NCBI RefSeq assembly: GCF_004354365.1
Contig: NZ_SJCY01000015.1
Coordinates: forward strand, 1 to 61,123
Direction of reading: 5' to 3'
DNA length: 61,123 bases
Origin: Pedobacter changchengzhani
GTDB lineage: Bacteria; Bacteroidota; Bacteroidia; Sphingobacteriales; Sphingobacteriaceae
Shown here: positions 52,558 to 61,123 of the stretch, one piece after another
Position numbering within the stretch: the stretch's first letter is position 1
Layout of the letters: every line of letters begins with the position of its first letter
Translations under genes and position numbers: made by a program
Notes under the pieces: generated by a model
The model's database searches: none
The model's input: only the letters and a program-made list of their open reading frames with translations
What the model was told of the DNA's origin: nothing

Positions 52558-53208
52558 ATGCATTTTAAAAACAGAATTGCGGTGATCATGTCTGTGTACA
52601 ATACCTCTTTTAATTTGGTTAAAAGGGCTATTGATTCTGTGCTAAATCAAGATTATCAAGATTTTGAGTTAATCATAATTGATGATGGTAGTAACAATGG
52701 TACCCAAAGTCAAATTTTAAATTATGCAATTGAGCATGAAGAAAAAATCACTTATTTACGACATAAAAACCGCAGTCAGGCAGAATCTATAAACCGAGGA
52801 ATGTTGATTAGCAACAGCGAATTTATTACCGTTATTGATGCCGATGATGAGTACAAACCCAATCATTTAAGTACTTGTTTATCAGAGATTAAATCGCTTG
52901 ATTTGATTGCTTCAACTACCGAAACAATTGTGAATCAAGAATCAGATTATTATGTTCCCGATCGTTTTGACCACAACCAAGTTATTCATGTAGATAATTG
53001 TATTCTTTTCGCCACGTTATTTGGTAAGAAAGAAGTGTTCACTATGCTCAATTTTCAAGATATGTACGGTTCTGATGCGCACTTTTACGAACGTGCAGAA
53101 GAAAAATTTGCGGTAAAGAAACTCGATTTACGAACTTATATCTATTACAGAAATAATTTAGAAAGCTTAACCGCAAAAATTAAAAGTAAAGCTCAACTTG
53201 AAAATTAA
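52558..53208 (+). CDS. Family 2 glycosyltransferase
   Basis: A 216-residue GT-A enzyme. IAVIMSVYNTSFNLVKRAIDSVLNQDY, the nucleotide-binding IIDDGSNNGT and the DxD-like VIDADDEYKPNH are classic family 2. There is no membrane segment. The end overlaps the next gene by 11 bases, so they form a pair. A 200-bp leader precedes it. The sugar and acceptor are unknown; a small surface glycan or protein glycosylation role is possible. Confidence 0.92.
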   Translation: MHFKNRIAVIMSVYNTSFNLVKRAIDSVLNQDYQDFELIIIDDGSNNGTQSQILNYAIEHEEKITYLRHKNRSQAESINRGMLISNSEFITVIDADDEYKPNHLSTCLSEIKSLDLIASTTETIVNQESDYYVPDRFDHNQVIHVDNCILFATLFGKKEVFTMLNFQDMYGSDAHFYERAEEKFAVKKLDLRTYIYYRNNLESLTAKIKSKAQLEN

Positions 53209-53953
53209 TTTTGAAGTTCCCAGCAACGTAATTGTTGCATCGCACATTACTGGCATTTACGATGTAAATAGAAGTACTGTTTTGGCTAACGATGATTTCT
53301 CATTGGTTGCAGAATGGGCAAAATCTATTACCGAATTAGGTTTAAACGGCATTATTTTTCATAATAATTTCTCGGATGAAACCTGCAAAATACATCAAAA
53401 TGATTTTATTCATTTTGTAAAGGTTGATTATAATCCAAAATATAATCCGAATGTATTTAGGTATGCCGTATATGCCGAATTTTTAGAAATCAGTCAAAAT
53501 TTAATTAAAAATATTTTTTTTACTGATATATCTGATGTTACGGTGTTAAAGAATCCGTTCACAGCAACATTATTTTTAAACAATACTAATTCTATTTTTT
53601 GTGGCGATGAGCCCAAAATTTTGGACAATGAATGGATGCAAGCACATTCCGAAAATTTGCGCAATAAAATAGCTGATTATGCTGATTATGAACTAAAATT
53701 TAAGGATGCTACGTTGTTAAATTGTGGAATTATAGGTGGTCATATTTCCACTATTCTACCTTTAATCGAAAAACTTTGGGCAATTCATCGCGATCATAAT
53801 GCTGATAATAATTCTCTTTATACAGGTGATATGGGTGCGTTTAATTATCTCGTTAGAAACCAATATAACGAAACCGTTATTCACGGTTATCCGGTAAATA
53901 CCGAATTTAAAGCTTACAAAACTGATACTTCTTGTTGGTTTAAGCATAAATAG
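53198..53953 (+). CDS. Probable glycosyltransferase paired with the GT2 gene
   Basis: A 251-residue cytosolic protein starting at a TTG (53198) inside the GT2 end. No ATG in frame precedes it, and KINFEVPSNVIVASH follows at once. The segment NIFFTDISDVTVLKNPF resembles the DxD region of GT-A nucleotide-sugar transferases, and LLNCGIIGGH followed by YTGDMGAFNYLV resembles the Gly-rich acceptor side. I cannot name a family with certainty. The overlap argues for joint action with the GT2 enzyme on one glycan. Confidence 0.65.
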   Translation: MKINFEVPSNVIVASHITGIYDVNRSTVLANDDFSLVAEWAKSITELGLNGIIFHNNFSDETCKIHQNDFIHFVKVDYNPKYNPNVFRYAVYAEFLEISQNLIKNIFFTDISDVTVLKNPFTATLFLNNTNSIFCGDEPKILDNEWMQAHSENLRNKIADYADYELKFKDATLLNCGIIGGHISTILPLIEKLWAIHRDHNADNNSLYTGDMGAFNYLVRNQYNETVIHGYPVNTEFKAYKTDTSCWFKHK

Positions 53954-54038
53954 AAATTCAATTTGCTACTTATTTAGATTTTTAAATATTAGATCATTAA
54001 GATTAAAGCCTACCGAAAGTAAAGCGTAACTTCGGACT

Positions 54039-55037
54039 ATGAAAATTGCTTTTTTCTCTGCTAAAGAATACGATAAAACGTTTTTTAATTTAGCCAATAA
54101 ACAGTTTGGTTTTGAAATACAATACCACGAAACACATTTAGGGCCACATATTGTTGATTTAATTAAAGATGTGCAAGCAGTGTGCGTTTTTGTTAACGAT
54201 AAATTAACAAGGGAAGTGATAGAAGCACTTTCGAAAAAAGGTGTTAAAATTATCGCTTTGCGTTGTGCAGGTTTTAATAATGTGGATTTAGAAGCAGCAA
54301 AAGAATTTGGGATAACGGTTTGTAGAGTGCCAAGCTATTCGCCAGAAGCTGTTGCTGAACATGCTGTTGCTATGCTTTTAACCATCAACAGAAAAACTCA
54401 TAAAGCTTATAACCGGGTTAGGGAACAAAATTTTTCGCTTGACGGACTTTTAGGATATAACTTAAATGGTAAAACCGTAGGCGTAATTGGCACAGGTAAA
54501 ATTGGGCATGCATTTATTAAAATTATGTTGGGTTTTGGCTGTAAAGTTTTGGCTTACGATGTTTTTCCTGATGATTCATTAATTAGCAACGGTGTTGATT
54601 ATGTTACTTTAGAAGAATTGCTTCGCCAATCAGACATCATCTCTCTTCATTGTCCGTTAACGAAAGAAAACCATTACTTAATCAACAATAAAACTTTGGC
54701 GTTAATGCAAAATGGCGTTACTTTAATCAACACCAGTCGTGGTGGTTTAATAAATACTGAAGATATTATAAGCGCGCTAAAATCTAAAAAACTTGCGGCG
54801 CTTTGCATCGATGTTTATGAGCAAGAAGAGCACTTGTTTTTTAAAGATTTGTCAATGGAGATTATCGACGATGATAAAATTCAACGGTTAATGAGTTTTC
54901 CGAACGTTTTGCTTACGGCGCATCAAGCATTTTTTACCCAAGAAGCATTAACAGAAATTGCACAAGTAACTTTAGATAGCATTTCAAAGCTTGATAAAAA
55001 CTGTATGGAAGAGCATTCGAAAATTATTTTAGCTTAA
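54039..55037 (+). CDS. ldhA: D-lactate dehydrogenase family 2-hydroxyacid dehydrogenase
   Basis: A 332-residue NAD-dependent enzyme that interconverts pyruvate and D-lactate. Rossmann motif VGVIGTGKIGHAF, substrate Arg in INTSRGGLINTED, Glu in DVYEQEEHLFF and catalytic His in LLTAHQAFFTQEA. Length and the HLFFKDLS loop fit LdhA rather than phosphoglycerate dehydrogenase. It stands alone, about 85 bp after the glycosyltransferase pair. Confidence 0.9.
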   Translation: MKIAFFSAKEYDKTFFNLANKQFGFEIQYHETHLGPHIVDLIKDVQAVCVFVNDKLTREVIEALSKKGVKIIALRCAGFNNVDLEAAKEFGITVCRVPSYSPEAVAEHAVAMLLTINRKTHKAYNRVREQNFSLDGLLGYNLNGKTVGVIGTGKIGHAFIKIMLGFGCKVLAYDVFPDDSLISNGVDYVTLEELLRQSDIISLHCPLTKENHYLINNKTLALMQNGVTLINTSRGGLINTEDIISALKSKKLAALCIDVYEQEEHLFFKDLSMEIIDDDKIQRLMSFPNVLLTAHQAFFTQEALTEIAQVTLDSISKLDKNCMEEHSKIILA

Positions 55038-55155
55038 TGGTTGACTGAGGTTTTTTTGGTAAAAGAAGTTTAAAATCGTTCTTTTTAAACCCTCATCAAA
55101 CAAAATAAATTAGATTAAAATTGATAGAAATATTTTAAATCGTTAACTTTCATAA

Positions 55156-55479
55156 ATGAACGAAGATCAATTAAAAGAGAGTTTTGGAACATTATCAGAA
55201 ACTATAAATGGGTTGCTGAAATTAGGTTATAGTCACGATTTTAACATTCAGGATGAGTGTTTAGTTTGCAATCAACATAATATTACGCTCTCGCCAGAGG
55301 ATTTTAAAATTGACAAAGTTTACCGTTTCGAAGGCATTTCAGATCCTGAAGATGAATCGATCCTGTATGCAATTTCATCTGAAAAGTTTAATATTAAAGG
55401 AACTTTGGTTAATGGATACGGCATTTCTTACGATGAAAATACGGCAAAATTAGTGGCGAAATTACAAACGAATAAATAA
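55156..55479 (+). CDS. Conserved small cytosolic protein, function unknown
   Basis: A 107-residue protein without signal or membrane segments. It begins LKESFGTLSETINGLLKLGY, carries a paired Cys in DECLVCNQH, and has VYRFEGISDPEDESILYAIS. I recall such proteins being labelled phosphoribosylpyrophosphate synthetase in Bacteroidota, but at a third of that enzyme's length and without its motifs the label looks wrong. It starts a two-gene unit with the cupin eight bases on. Confidence 0.7.
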   Translation: MNEDQLKESFGTLSETINGLLKLGYSHDFNIQDECLVCNQHNITLSPEDFKIDKVYRFEGISDPEDESILYAISSEKFNIKGTLVNGYGISYDENTAKLVAKLQTNK

Positions 55480-55487
55480 AGCATTAA

Positions 55488-55886
55488 ATGGAAAATAAAT
55501 CAAACGAGGCAACGCCATTAAGGCCGGAGGGAAGTAGAATTATAGATGCGCCTTTAGTAAAAATGGACTTAAATGAATTTATTGAGCAAATAAAGAGTGA
55601 AGCTACTTGGAAAGATAGCGATAGAAATTCGGTAACTATTTTTAAATCGGAAACGATGCGAATTGTGCTAATGGGACTTCATGAGCATGCTGAATTAAAA
55701 TCGCACAAGGCAAACGGCGTAATAAGCGTACAGGTAATTGCGGGCAAAATAAATTTCGTTGTTGGCGAGGAAAGTTTGCTTTTAGAAAAAGGACAAATGG
55801 TTGCCTTGCACGAAAATATTTTACATCATGTTATTGCAGTAGAAGAAAGCTTCTTCTTGCTTACGCTCGCAATGAATAAAAAGTAA
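55488..55886 (+). CDS. Small cupin-domain protein
   Basis: A 132-residue single cupin barrel. MRIVLMGLHEHAELKSHKANG gives the first metal-binding His set, VIAGKINFVVGEE the turn, and ENILHHVIAVEESFFLLTLAM the second. It probably binds a metal and a small ligand in the cytosol. The ligand is unknown. Coupled with the preceding 107-residue gene. Confidence 0.82.
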   Translation: MENKSNEATPLRPEGSRIIDAPLVKMDLNEFIEQIKSEATWKDSDRNSVTIFKSETMRIVLMGLHEHAELKSHKANGVISVQVIAGKINFVVGEESLLLEKGQMVALHENILHHVIAVEESFFLLTLAMNKK

Positions 55887-56008
55887 AAACTTGGAATTGA
55901 TAAATTTTTTATAACAGGAACACACATTTAATAGCGCCAACGCTAATCAAATTTTATACGTTAATTGCTCTCCAAATATTTTATTAAAATCTTATCTCTC
56001 TTTAATTA

Positions 56009-56845
56009 ATGCCTGTTGCTAAACCTAAAAGAAACGTCAAAAGCAAAAAATCGAAACCTATTTCTACAAAATGGAAACTATTATTTCTTTTCGTTATGTT
56101 GGTTTTGCTTTCTCCTTTATATTATGGTTACGTGTTGAGGGGTTTCGCTAGTACTTGGCGTTGGATTAAAGACATTGGCCAAGACCCAAATTACAGAACT
56201 TACACAGATTTTAAAATTAAAATTCCAAAGGCTTATACTATCCACGGAATCGATGTTTCTTATTATCAGGGTAAAATAAATTGGACAAAAGTTAAGGCCA
56301 TGGAAGACGACGATGTAAAAATCAGTTTTGCTTTTATTAAAGCTACGGAAGGTATTTCGTTAGTCGATCCTTATTTCCAAAGAAATTGGCGGGAAGCGCC
56401 AAAGGCTGGTTTAGTGTGCGGGGCTTATCATTTTTTCAGACCGAAAAGTGATGGTAAAACCCAAGCGAAATTTTTTCTTCAAGTGGTGAGCATAGAAAAA
56501 GGTGATTTACCACCAGTTGTAGATATTGAGGGTTTGGATGGTGTTTCTAGCCTGAAAATGCGTGCAGAATTATCAGATTTTCTCAACTATGTTGAAATGA
56601 AAACCAAAATTAGACCTATTATTTACACAGGTTTAAAGTTTTACGAAGATTATTTGAGTGGCAATTTTGACAACTATACTTTTTGGGTAGCTCATTATTA
56701 TCAACCGAAATTGAGACTGGATAAAAGTAGTTGGCGATTTTGGCAACATTCTGATAAAGGCAGAGTAAACGGTATTAACCATGTGGTAGATTTCAATGTT
56801 TTTAATGGCGATAGCCTGACTTTTGAGAAGATGAGGATCCCTTAA
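56009..56845 (+). CDS. Glycoside hydrolase family 25 lysozyme
   Basis: A 278-residue muramidase-like protein. A basic start and one hydrophobic helix (about 24-44) anchor or export it. The GH25 domain (about 75-275) shows HGIDVSYYQGKINW, FAFIKATEG, GAYHFFRP, the acidic pair in PPVVDIEG and a closing WRFWQHSDKGRVNGI. It should cleave N-acetylmuramyl bonds in peptidoglycan. Its stop codon is followed at once by the first repeat of the downstream array (TAA CCTCAACCCC). Confidence 0.92.
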   Translation: MPVAKPKRNVKSKKSKPISTKWKLLFLFVMLVLLSPLYYGYVLRGFASTWRWIKDIGQDPNYRTYTDFKIKIPKAYTIHGIDVSYYQGKINWTKVKAMEDDDVKISFAFIKATEGISLVDPYFQRNWREAPKAGLVCGAYHFFRPKSDGKTQAKFFLQVVSIEKGDLPPVVDIEGLDGVSSLKMRAELSDFLNYVEMKTKIRPIIYTGLKFYEDYLSGNFDNYTFWVAHYYQPKLRLDKSSWRFWQHSDKGRVNGINHVVDFNVFNGDSLTFEKMRIP

Positions 56846-56847
56846 CC

Positions 56848-57736
56848 TCAACCCCTAAAAGGGGCTTTCCCTTTCTCCCTGTTAAATCTAAATCCCCAAA
56901 GAGGACTTTTAAATGGCGAGGAAAAGAATATTTTTTTTTAAAGTAATGTATTTTATACGGTTTGCTTCTCTCTTCGGAGGTTAGGGGAATAATCATAGTT
57001 CTTTATCCCCTAAATCCCCAAAGGGGACTTTTAAAAGGCGAGGAAAAAAGTATTTTTTTTTAAAGGAATGTATTTTACACGGTTTGCTTCCCCCTTCGGG
57101 GGATTAGGGGAATAATCATAGTTCTTTATCCCCTAAATCCCCAAAGGGGACTTTTAAAAGGCGAGGAAAAAAGTATTTTTTTTTAAAGTAATGTATTTTA
57201 TACGGTTTGCTTCCCCCTTTGGGGGTTAGGGGAATAATCATAGTTCTTTATCCCCTAAATCCCCAAAGGGGACTTTTAAAAGGCGAGGAAAAAAGTATTT
57301 TTTTTTAAAATAATGTATTTTATACGGTTTGCTTCCCCCTTCGGGGGTTAGGGGGAATAATCATAGTTCTTTATCCCCTAAATCCCCAAAGGGGACTTTT
57401 AAATGGCGAGGAAAAGAATATTTTTTTTTAAAGGAATGTATTTTACACGGTTTGCTTCTCTCTTCGGGGGTTGGGGGGAATAACTATAGTTCTTTATGCC
57501 CTAAATCCCCAAAGGGGACTTTTAAAAGGCGAGGAAAAAAGTATTTTTTTTTAAAGGAATGTATTTTATACGGTTTGCTTCTCCCTTCGGGGGATTAGGG
57601 GAATAATCATAGTTCTTTATCCCCTAAATCCCCAAAGGGGACTTTTAAAAGGCGAGGAAAAAAGTATTTTTTTTTAAAGGAATGTATTTTATACGTTTTG
57701 CTTCCCCCTTTGGGGGTTAGGGGGAATAATCACCTT
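56848..57736. repeat. Tandem array of ~123-bp units, seven copies
   Basis: The landmark AAATCCCCAAA recurs at 56890, 57012, 57135, 57257, 57380, 57503 and 57626, every 122-123 bp. Each unit has a CCCCAAAGGGG palindrome, TTTTAAAAGGCGAGG, an A/T spacer ending TATTTTATACGG, then CTTCCCCCTTCGGGGGTTAGGGG. Copies differ at few positions. It is the same repeat family as the single copies at 38140-38271 and around folA/thyA. A long open frame inside it is a by-product. Confidence 0.93.
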
Positions 57737-57817
57737 TGCCAATAATTTTTTAATACAATTTGTAAACGGGACTGTATATAATTTATAGCTTTATGTTTTT
57801 ATTTACTTCGCATAATT

Positions 57818-59839
57818 ATGTCTTCCAAATCTTCAGAACCTAATAATTTAATTAAAGCCTCTTCGCCGTATTTACTTCAACATGCTTACAACCCTGTTAA
57901 GTGGTTCGAGTGGGGAGAAGAAGCGTTGCAAAAAGCCAAAGTCGAAAATAAATTGATCTTGGTGAGTATTGGTTATTCGGCTTGCCATTGGTGCCATGTT
58001 ATGGAACGAGAAAGTTTCGAGAATTTTGAAGTCGCTGAAGTGATGAATCAACACTTCGTTTGTATTAAAGTAGATCGAGAAGAACGCCCAGATATCGATC
58101 AAATTTATATGTACGCGATACAATTGATGACTGGCTCAGGAGGCTGGCCTTTAAATTGTATATGCCTGCCCGATCAACGTCCGGTTTATGGTGGTACTTA
58201 TTTTAGAAAAGAAGATTGGATAAACGTTTTAGAAAACGTGGCTTCGCTTTGGGCAAACGAACCCGAAAAAGCATTGCAGTATGCAGAGCGGTTAATGGGT
58301 GGCATTAACGACAGCGAAAAAATAATTCATTCGGAGATAAAAGAAGAATACACAAAAGAACATTTAATCGAAATTATAGAACCTTGGAAACGTCATTTCG
58401 ACATTACTTTTGGGGGTTACAATCGTGCACCAAAATTTCCTCTGCCCAATAATTGGACATTCTTGCTACGTTATGCGTATAGCTCGAAAGATGAATCTGT
58501 TTTTACCGCAACGTGCAATACATTAGAGCAAATGAGTTGGGGTGGAATTTACGATCAAATTGGTGGTGGCTTTGCCCGTTATTCGGTTGATGATAAGTGG
58601 CATGTGCCACATTTCGAAAAAATGCTTTATGATAATGCACAATTAATTGATTTATATACTGAAGCCTTTAACTGCTTAGCCTTTCAACCTTTCAAACAAT
58701 TGGTGGTCGATTGTTTCGATTGGACTTTTCGTGAAATGATGTCGCCCGATGGTTTATTTTATTCTGCTTTAGATGCCGACAGTGAAGGTGTTGAAGGGAA
58801 ATTTTATGTTTGGGATAAGCAAGAATTTGATGCTGTTTTAGGTGAAGACGCAACTTTGGTTGGCGAATATTTTAATGTAACTGAAGAAGGAAACTGGGAG
58901 GAGGAGAAAACCAACATTTTACGTCGAGTAATCGGCGATTCGGAAATTATAGAAAAATACGGAATCGATAGTGAAACGCTGTATGATAAAATTGCGTTAG
59001 CCAAAGCCAAATTATTAGATGCAAGGAGCGAAAGAGTAAGACCTCATTTAGATGATAAATGCTTAACCGCTTGGAATGCAATGATGATTAAAGCATTAGC
59101 CAATGCATCGCAATCGTTTTATTACGAGTATTATTATGATAGGGCAGTAATTACAGCAGATTTTATTTTAAATAATCTAAAAACGGAGGATGGCGGTTTA
59201 TACCGAAATTACAAAGACGGAAAAGCGTCTATAATTGGTTTTTTGGATGACTACGCATTCTTAATCGAAGCATTAATTGCTTTATATGAGGCAGATTTTG
59301 ATGAGAAATGGTTAAATGAAGCGAAAGCTTTAACCGATTATGTTTTAGTTAATTTTAACGATGATGCATCGCCAATGTTGTTTTACACTTCGGCCAAAGG
59401 CGAAAGTTTAATTGCCCGCAAGCATGAGGTTATGGATAATGTTATACCAGCTTCTAACTCTACCATGTCGCTAAATTTACAAAAGTTGGGCTTGTTTTTT
59501 GATAATGAAAAATATATAGATAAAGCCAAAAATATGCTTAATGCGGTATTGCCAACCATTAAATCTTATGGTTCTGCATATTCAAATTGGGCCATACAAT
59601 TATATAATGAAGTTTATGGAATTAGCGAAATTGCGTTGGTAGGAGAGGACATTGAGGGTTTGAAAATGGAGTTAAACCAATATTACATCCCCAATAAAAT
59701 TACAATGGGCGGCACAAAAAGTAGCTTACCGCTGTTGAAAGACAAGCAAAGCAATGAAACAAAAGTTTATATCTGCAAAAATAAGGTATGCCAATTACCA
59801 GTTTATTCTGTACCCGAAGCATTAAAATATTTACAATAA
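57818..59839 (+). CDS. DUF255 thioredoxin-domain protein (YyaL/SPATA20 type)
   Basis: A 673-residue cytosolic protein. The N-terminal thioredoxin-like DUF255 domain has [36 protein letters not shown] (a CxxC) and [13 protein letters not shown], then [22 protein letters not shown]. The rest is an alpha/alpha barrel as in sugar epimerases: [37 protein letters not shown] and [13 protein letters not shown]. The biochemical role is not settled. Length is typical. Single gene. Confidence 0.93.
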   Translation: MSSKSSEPNNLIKASSPYLLQHAYNPVKWFEWGEEALQKAKVENKLILVSIGYSACHWCHVMERESFENFEVAEVMNQHFVCIKVDREERPDIDQIYMYAIQLMTGSGGWPLNCICLPDQRPVYGGTYFRKEDWINVLENVASLWANEPEKALQYAERLMGGINDSEKIIHSEIKEEYTKEHLIEIIEPWKRHFDITFGGYNRAPKFPLPNNWTFLLRYAYSSKDESVFTATCNTLEQMSWGGIYDQIGGGFARYSVDDKWHVPHFEKMLYDNAQLIDLYTEAFNCLAFQPFKQLVVDCFDWTFREMMSPDGLFYSALDADSEGVEGKFYVWDKQEFDAVLGEDATLVGEYFNVTEEGNWEEEKTNILRRVIGDSEIIEKYGIDSETLYDKIALAKAKLLDARSERVRPHLDDKCLTAWNAMMIKALANASQSFYYEYYYDRAVITADFILNNLKTEDGGLYRNYKDGKASIIGFLDDYAFLIEALIALYEADFDEKWLNEAKALTDYVLVNFNDDASPMLFYTSAKGESLIARKHEVMDNVIPASNSTMSLNLQKLGLFFDNEKYIDKAKNMLNAVLPTIKSYGSAYSNWAIQLYNEVYGISEIALVGEDIEGLKMELNQYYIPNKITMGGTKSSLPLLKDKQSNETKVYICKNKVCQLPVYSVPEALKYLQ

Positions 59840-60250
59840 AATAATTTAGATGAATAAATTGAAGCGTGTAAATCGCTAAGCCTCGTGTTTTATAGCTTAA
59901 AACATAACGCGTTGCATCTTTTTGCAAACTTTAAGAAAAGCTCGTCATTTCTTACGAATATCATACGCAAAGTTAAATATCCATGTTTACGGTTTCCTGT
60001 GTTTTTAATTGTTTTTTTCTTTTTACATTAGTGAAATAAATTAACAATCATGCTCAATCAAAATTACGGGATTACAAATAGACAGAAACGCTTAAATACG
60101 GATAAAGAGTACTCAAGTTATGCTATTGTAAATAAGAAAAGTTTGCATTTGAGCCTCTTAATGCATGATATTTGAAGTGCGTATTGGATATATATATAAG
60201 TTGTGTGCAAGCTATCCCGAAAAGACGCAAAAAATTGACGAAAAATAAAA
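59840..60250. other. Gene-free gap
   Basis: AT-rich DNA with no frame I would call a gene, no terminator-grade hairpin and no RNA gene. Composition shifts further toward A/T on entering the next gene, which may mark the edge of an acquired segment. Confidence 0.35.
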
Positions 60251-61072
60251 ATGGAAACAGAACCAACATATTTACACATAAGTTTTGAAGAATTTCTAAA
60301 AATTGAAACACCTTATGAACTACATAAATTAGCAGTTAAATGTTATTTCTACATTCAAGAATGGATAGTTGAAAGTGAACTTTGTAGTGAAGCTACAGCA
60401 CTTATGATTTTTTGGAATAATAGTCCGTTTGAACATATTCGTATTGGTTGGAAAACTCGAAAAGGAACAAATGAAGATTTTGATTTAACAAAAACTATAA
60501 TAACCAACTTTGAAAGAGGGTTATACTTAAAAACTGAAATTAGTTACGACCCAACTGAAAAAATAAATGAAATTGAAAAAATACCAAATGAAGTTTTGGA
60601 AGCCTGTAATGGAGAAGAACCATATTTATATTTAGAAGAGAAAGAAATTCAAACTTGGTTTGGAGAATATCTAGAAAATCAAATTCAAAGATGTGAAAGC
60701 ACAATAGAATTATATAATGTAGCGATATTTTTAAAACATAAAGAATTAGATGTTTATAAAACCGTTATTGAACATCAATTTTGTGATAAAGCAATTGCCT
60801 TAATGATTTATTGGCGACTTGAAAAATATTCGAATTTAAGTTTATACGCAGAAGATTGGTTAGAAATCAAACCTATATTAGAAAAAATAGTTCAAAAAAT
60901 TAAAAATAATGAATATGCAGAGATTTTAACTTACAATCCAAATACTGAAGTAAATCCAATAAAGTGGGAAATTCCAAAATATCTATTTAACAAAATGAGT
61001 ATGTACCACGAACTGTGTCAAAGCGTTAAACCTTTAAACACAATTAGCGATGAGAACAGGAGAAGATTTTGA
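60251..61072 (+). CDS. Probable two-repeat DUF4274-like protein, C-terminus altered
   Basis: A 273-residue frame with an internal duplication: ELHKLAVKCYFYIQEWIVESELCSEATALMIFW near residue 30, and ELYNVAIFLKHKEL with QFCDKAIALMIYWRLEKY near residue 165. This pattern, a Cys followed by TALxIYW, resembles DUF4274, a family seen in contact-dependent immunity loci. No signal or membrane segment. The last ~20 residues (LCQSVKPLNTISDENRRRF) overlap the apparent end of an IS element and the start of its transposase, so the native C-terminus is probably lost. Codons are very A-rich compared with nearby core genes. Confidence 0.5.
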   Translation: METEPTYLHISFEEFLKIETPYELHKLAVKCYFYIQEWIVESELCSEATALMIFWNNSPFEHIRIGWKTRKGTNEDFDLTKTIITNFERGLYLKTEISYDPTEKINEIEKIPNEVLEACNGEEPYLYLEEKEIQTWFGEYLENQIQRCESTIELYNVAIFLKHKELDVYKTVIEHQFCDKAIALMIYWRLEKYSNLSLYAEDWLEIKPILEKIVQKIKNNEYAEILTYNPNTEVNPIKWEIPKYLFNKMSMYHELCQSVKPLNTISDENRRRF

Positions 61073-61123
61073 TTTTGAGAGCTTCAAAAACGAAGCAATG
61101 GCTGGGCTAAGTTCCGGCGAAAA
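61009..61123 (+). mobile_element. Left end of a probable IS256-family element (cut by window)
   Basis: GAACTGTGTCAAAGCG at about 61010-61025 looks like an IS256-type terminal repeat, and a transposase-like start follows ~25 bp later. The element disrupts the upstream frame. The other end and the target duplication are outside the window. Confidence 0.4.
61050..61123 (+). CDS. N-terminus of a probable IS256-family transposase (partial)
   Basis: Only the first 24 codons are present: MRTGEDFDFESFKNEAMAGL then SSGE, cut by the window end. The pattern (acidic start, FESFKNEAMAGL, a short SG turn) resembles the opening of IS256-type transposases from Bacteroidota. The start lies inside the end of the preceding frame. 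The assignment rests on this short stretch, so it is tentative. Confidence 0.5.
   Translation, partial: MRTGEDFDFESFKNEAMAGLSSGE

Noticed and set aside
57329..57598. 89-codon protein gene in the lysozyme-downstream region
   Set aside because: The frame simply runs through two units of the ~123-bp tandem repeat and its protein is an internal duplication. No start signal or family match.

Overview
The window looks like a chromosome segment from a Bacteroidota species, most likely the family Sphingobacteriaceae and close to Pedobacter. Support comes from the low GC content, the fused SecDF, the CzcA-TolC fusion protein, the DUF4266/DUF3570/DUF6922 families, TAnnTTTG-like -7 promoter elements, many lipoproteins with a short lipobox, and intergenic repeat families of a kind typical of this phylum. 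No taxonomic marker was searched, so the genus is an inference.

Region by region. Positions 1-6000 hold an accessory island beside a tRNA-Lys gene: a long hairpin, a DUF6922 protein, a single-chain type IIG restriction-modification enzyme and an N-terminally truncated Fic protein. Positions 6550-8413 hold a sugar MFS transporter and a GmhB-like phosphatase. Positions 8690-10183 are a tandem array of ~268-bp units. Positions 10387-26643 form a metal/redox island: a P-type cation ATPase, an OmpR-type two-component system, a b-type cytochrome, a small Cys-rich secreted protein, a CzcA-TolC fusion with its adaptor, a VIT-family transporter, then a Rieske lipoprotein, thioredoxin, ApbE, DUF4266, DUF3570 and an OmpA-like lipoprotein. 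Positions 26671-28052 carry twelve copies of a perfect or near-perfect palindrome spaced ~122 bp apart. Positions 28279-30943 hold a sugar module (Nudix-type regulator, HAD protein, galactose mutarotase).

Positions 31367-55886 are largely core genome: rpsA, cmk, arfB, lpxR, lon, secDF, folA, thyA, ispE, metZ and ldhA, with small envelope, redox and glycosyltransferase genes between them. Positions 56009-59839 hold a GH25 lysozyme, a third tandem array (seven ~123-bp units) and a DUF255 protein. The window ends in a probable DUF4274 gene that seems to be interrupted by an IS256-like element.

Two observations stand out. First, a GC-rich palindromic repeat family found between genes also lies inside reading frames: in frame within thyA and the restriction enzyme, at the start of folA and probably at the end of arfB. 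Several genes stop exactly at the edge of a copy. Second, the metal/redox island carries the same direct repeat (CTTCA-N6-CTTCA) at the same distance from a TTTG element in front of both the two-component operon and the Rieske-ApbE operon. This suggests one regulon that joins metal efflux to an envelope electron-transfer or flavinylation pathway.
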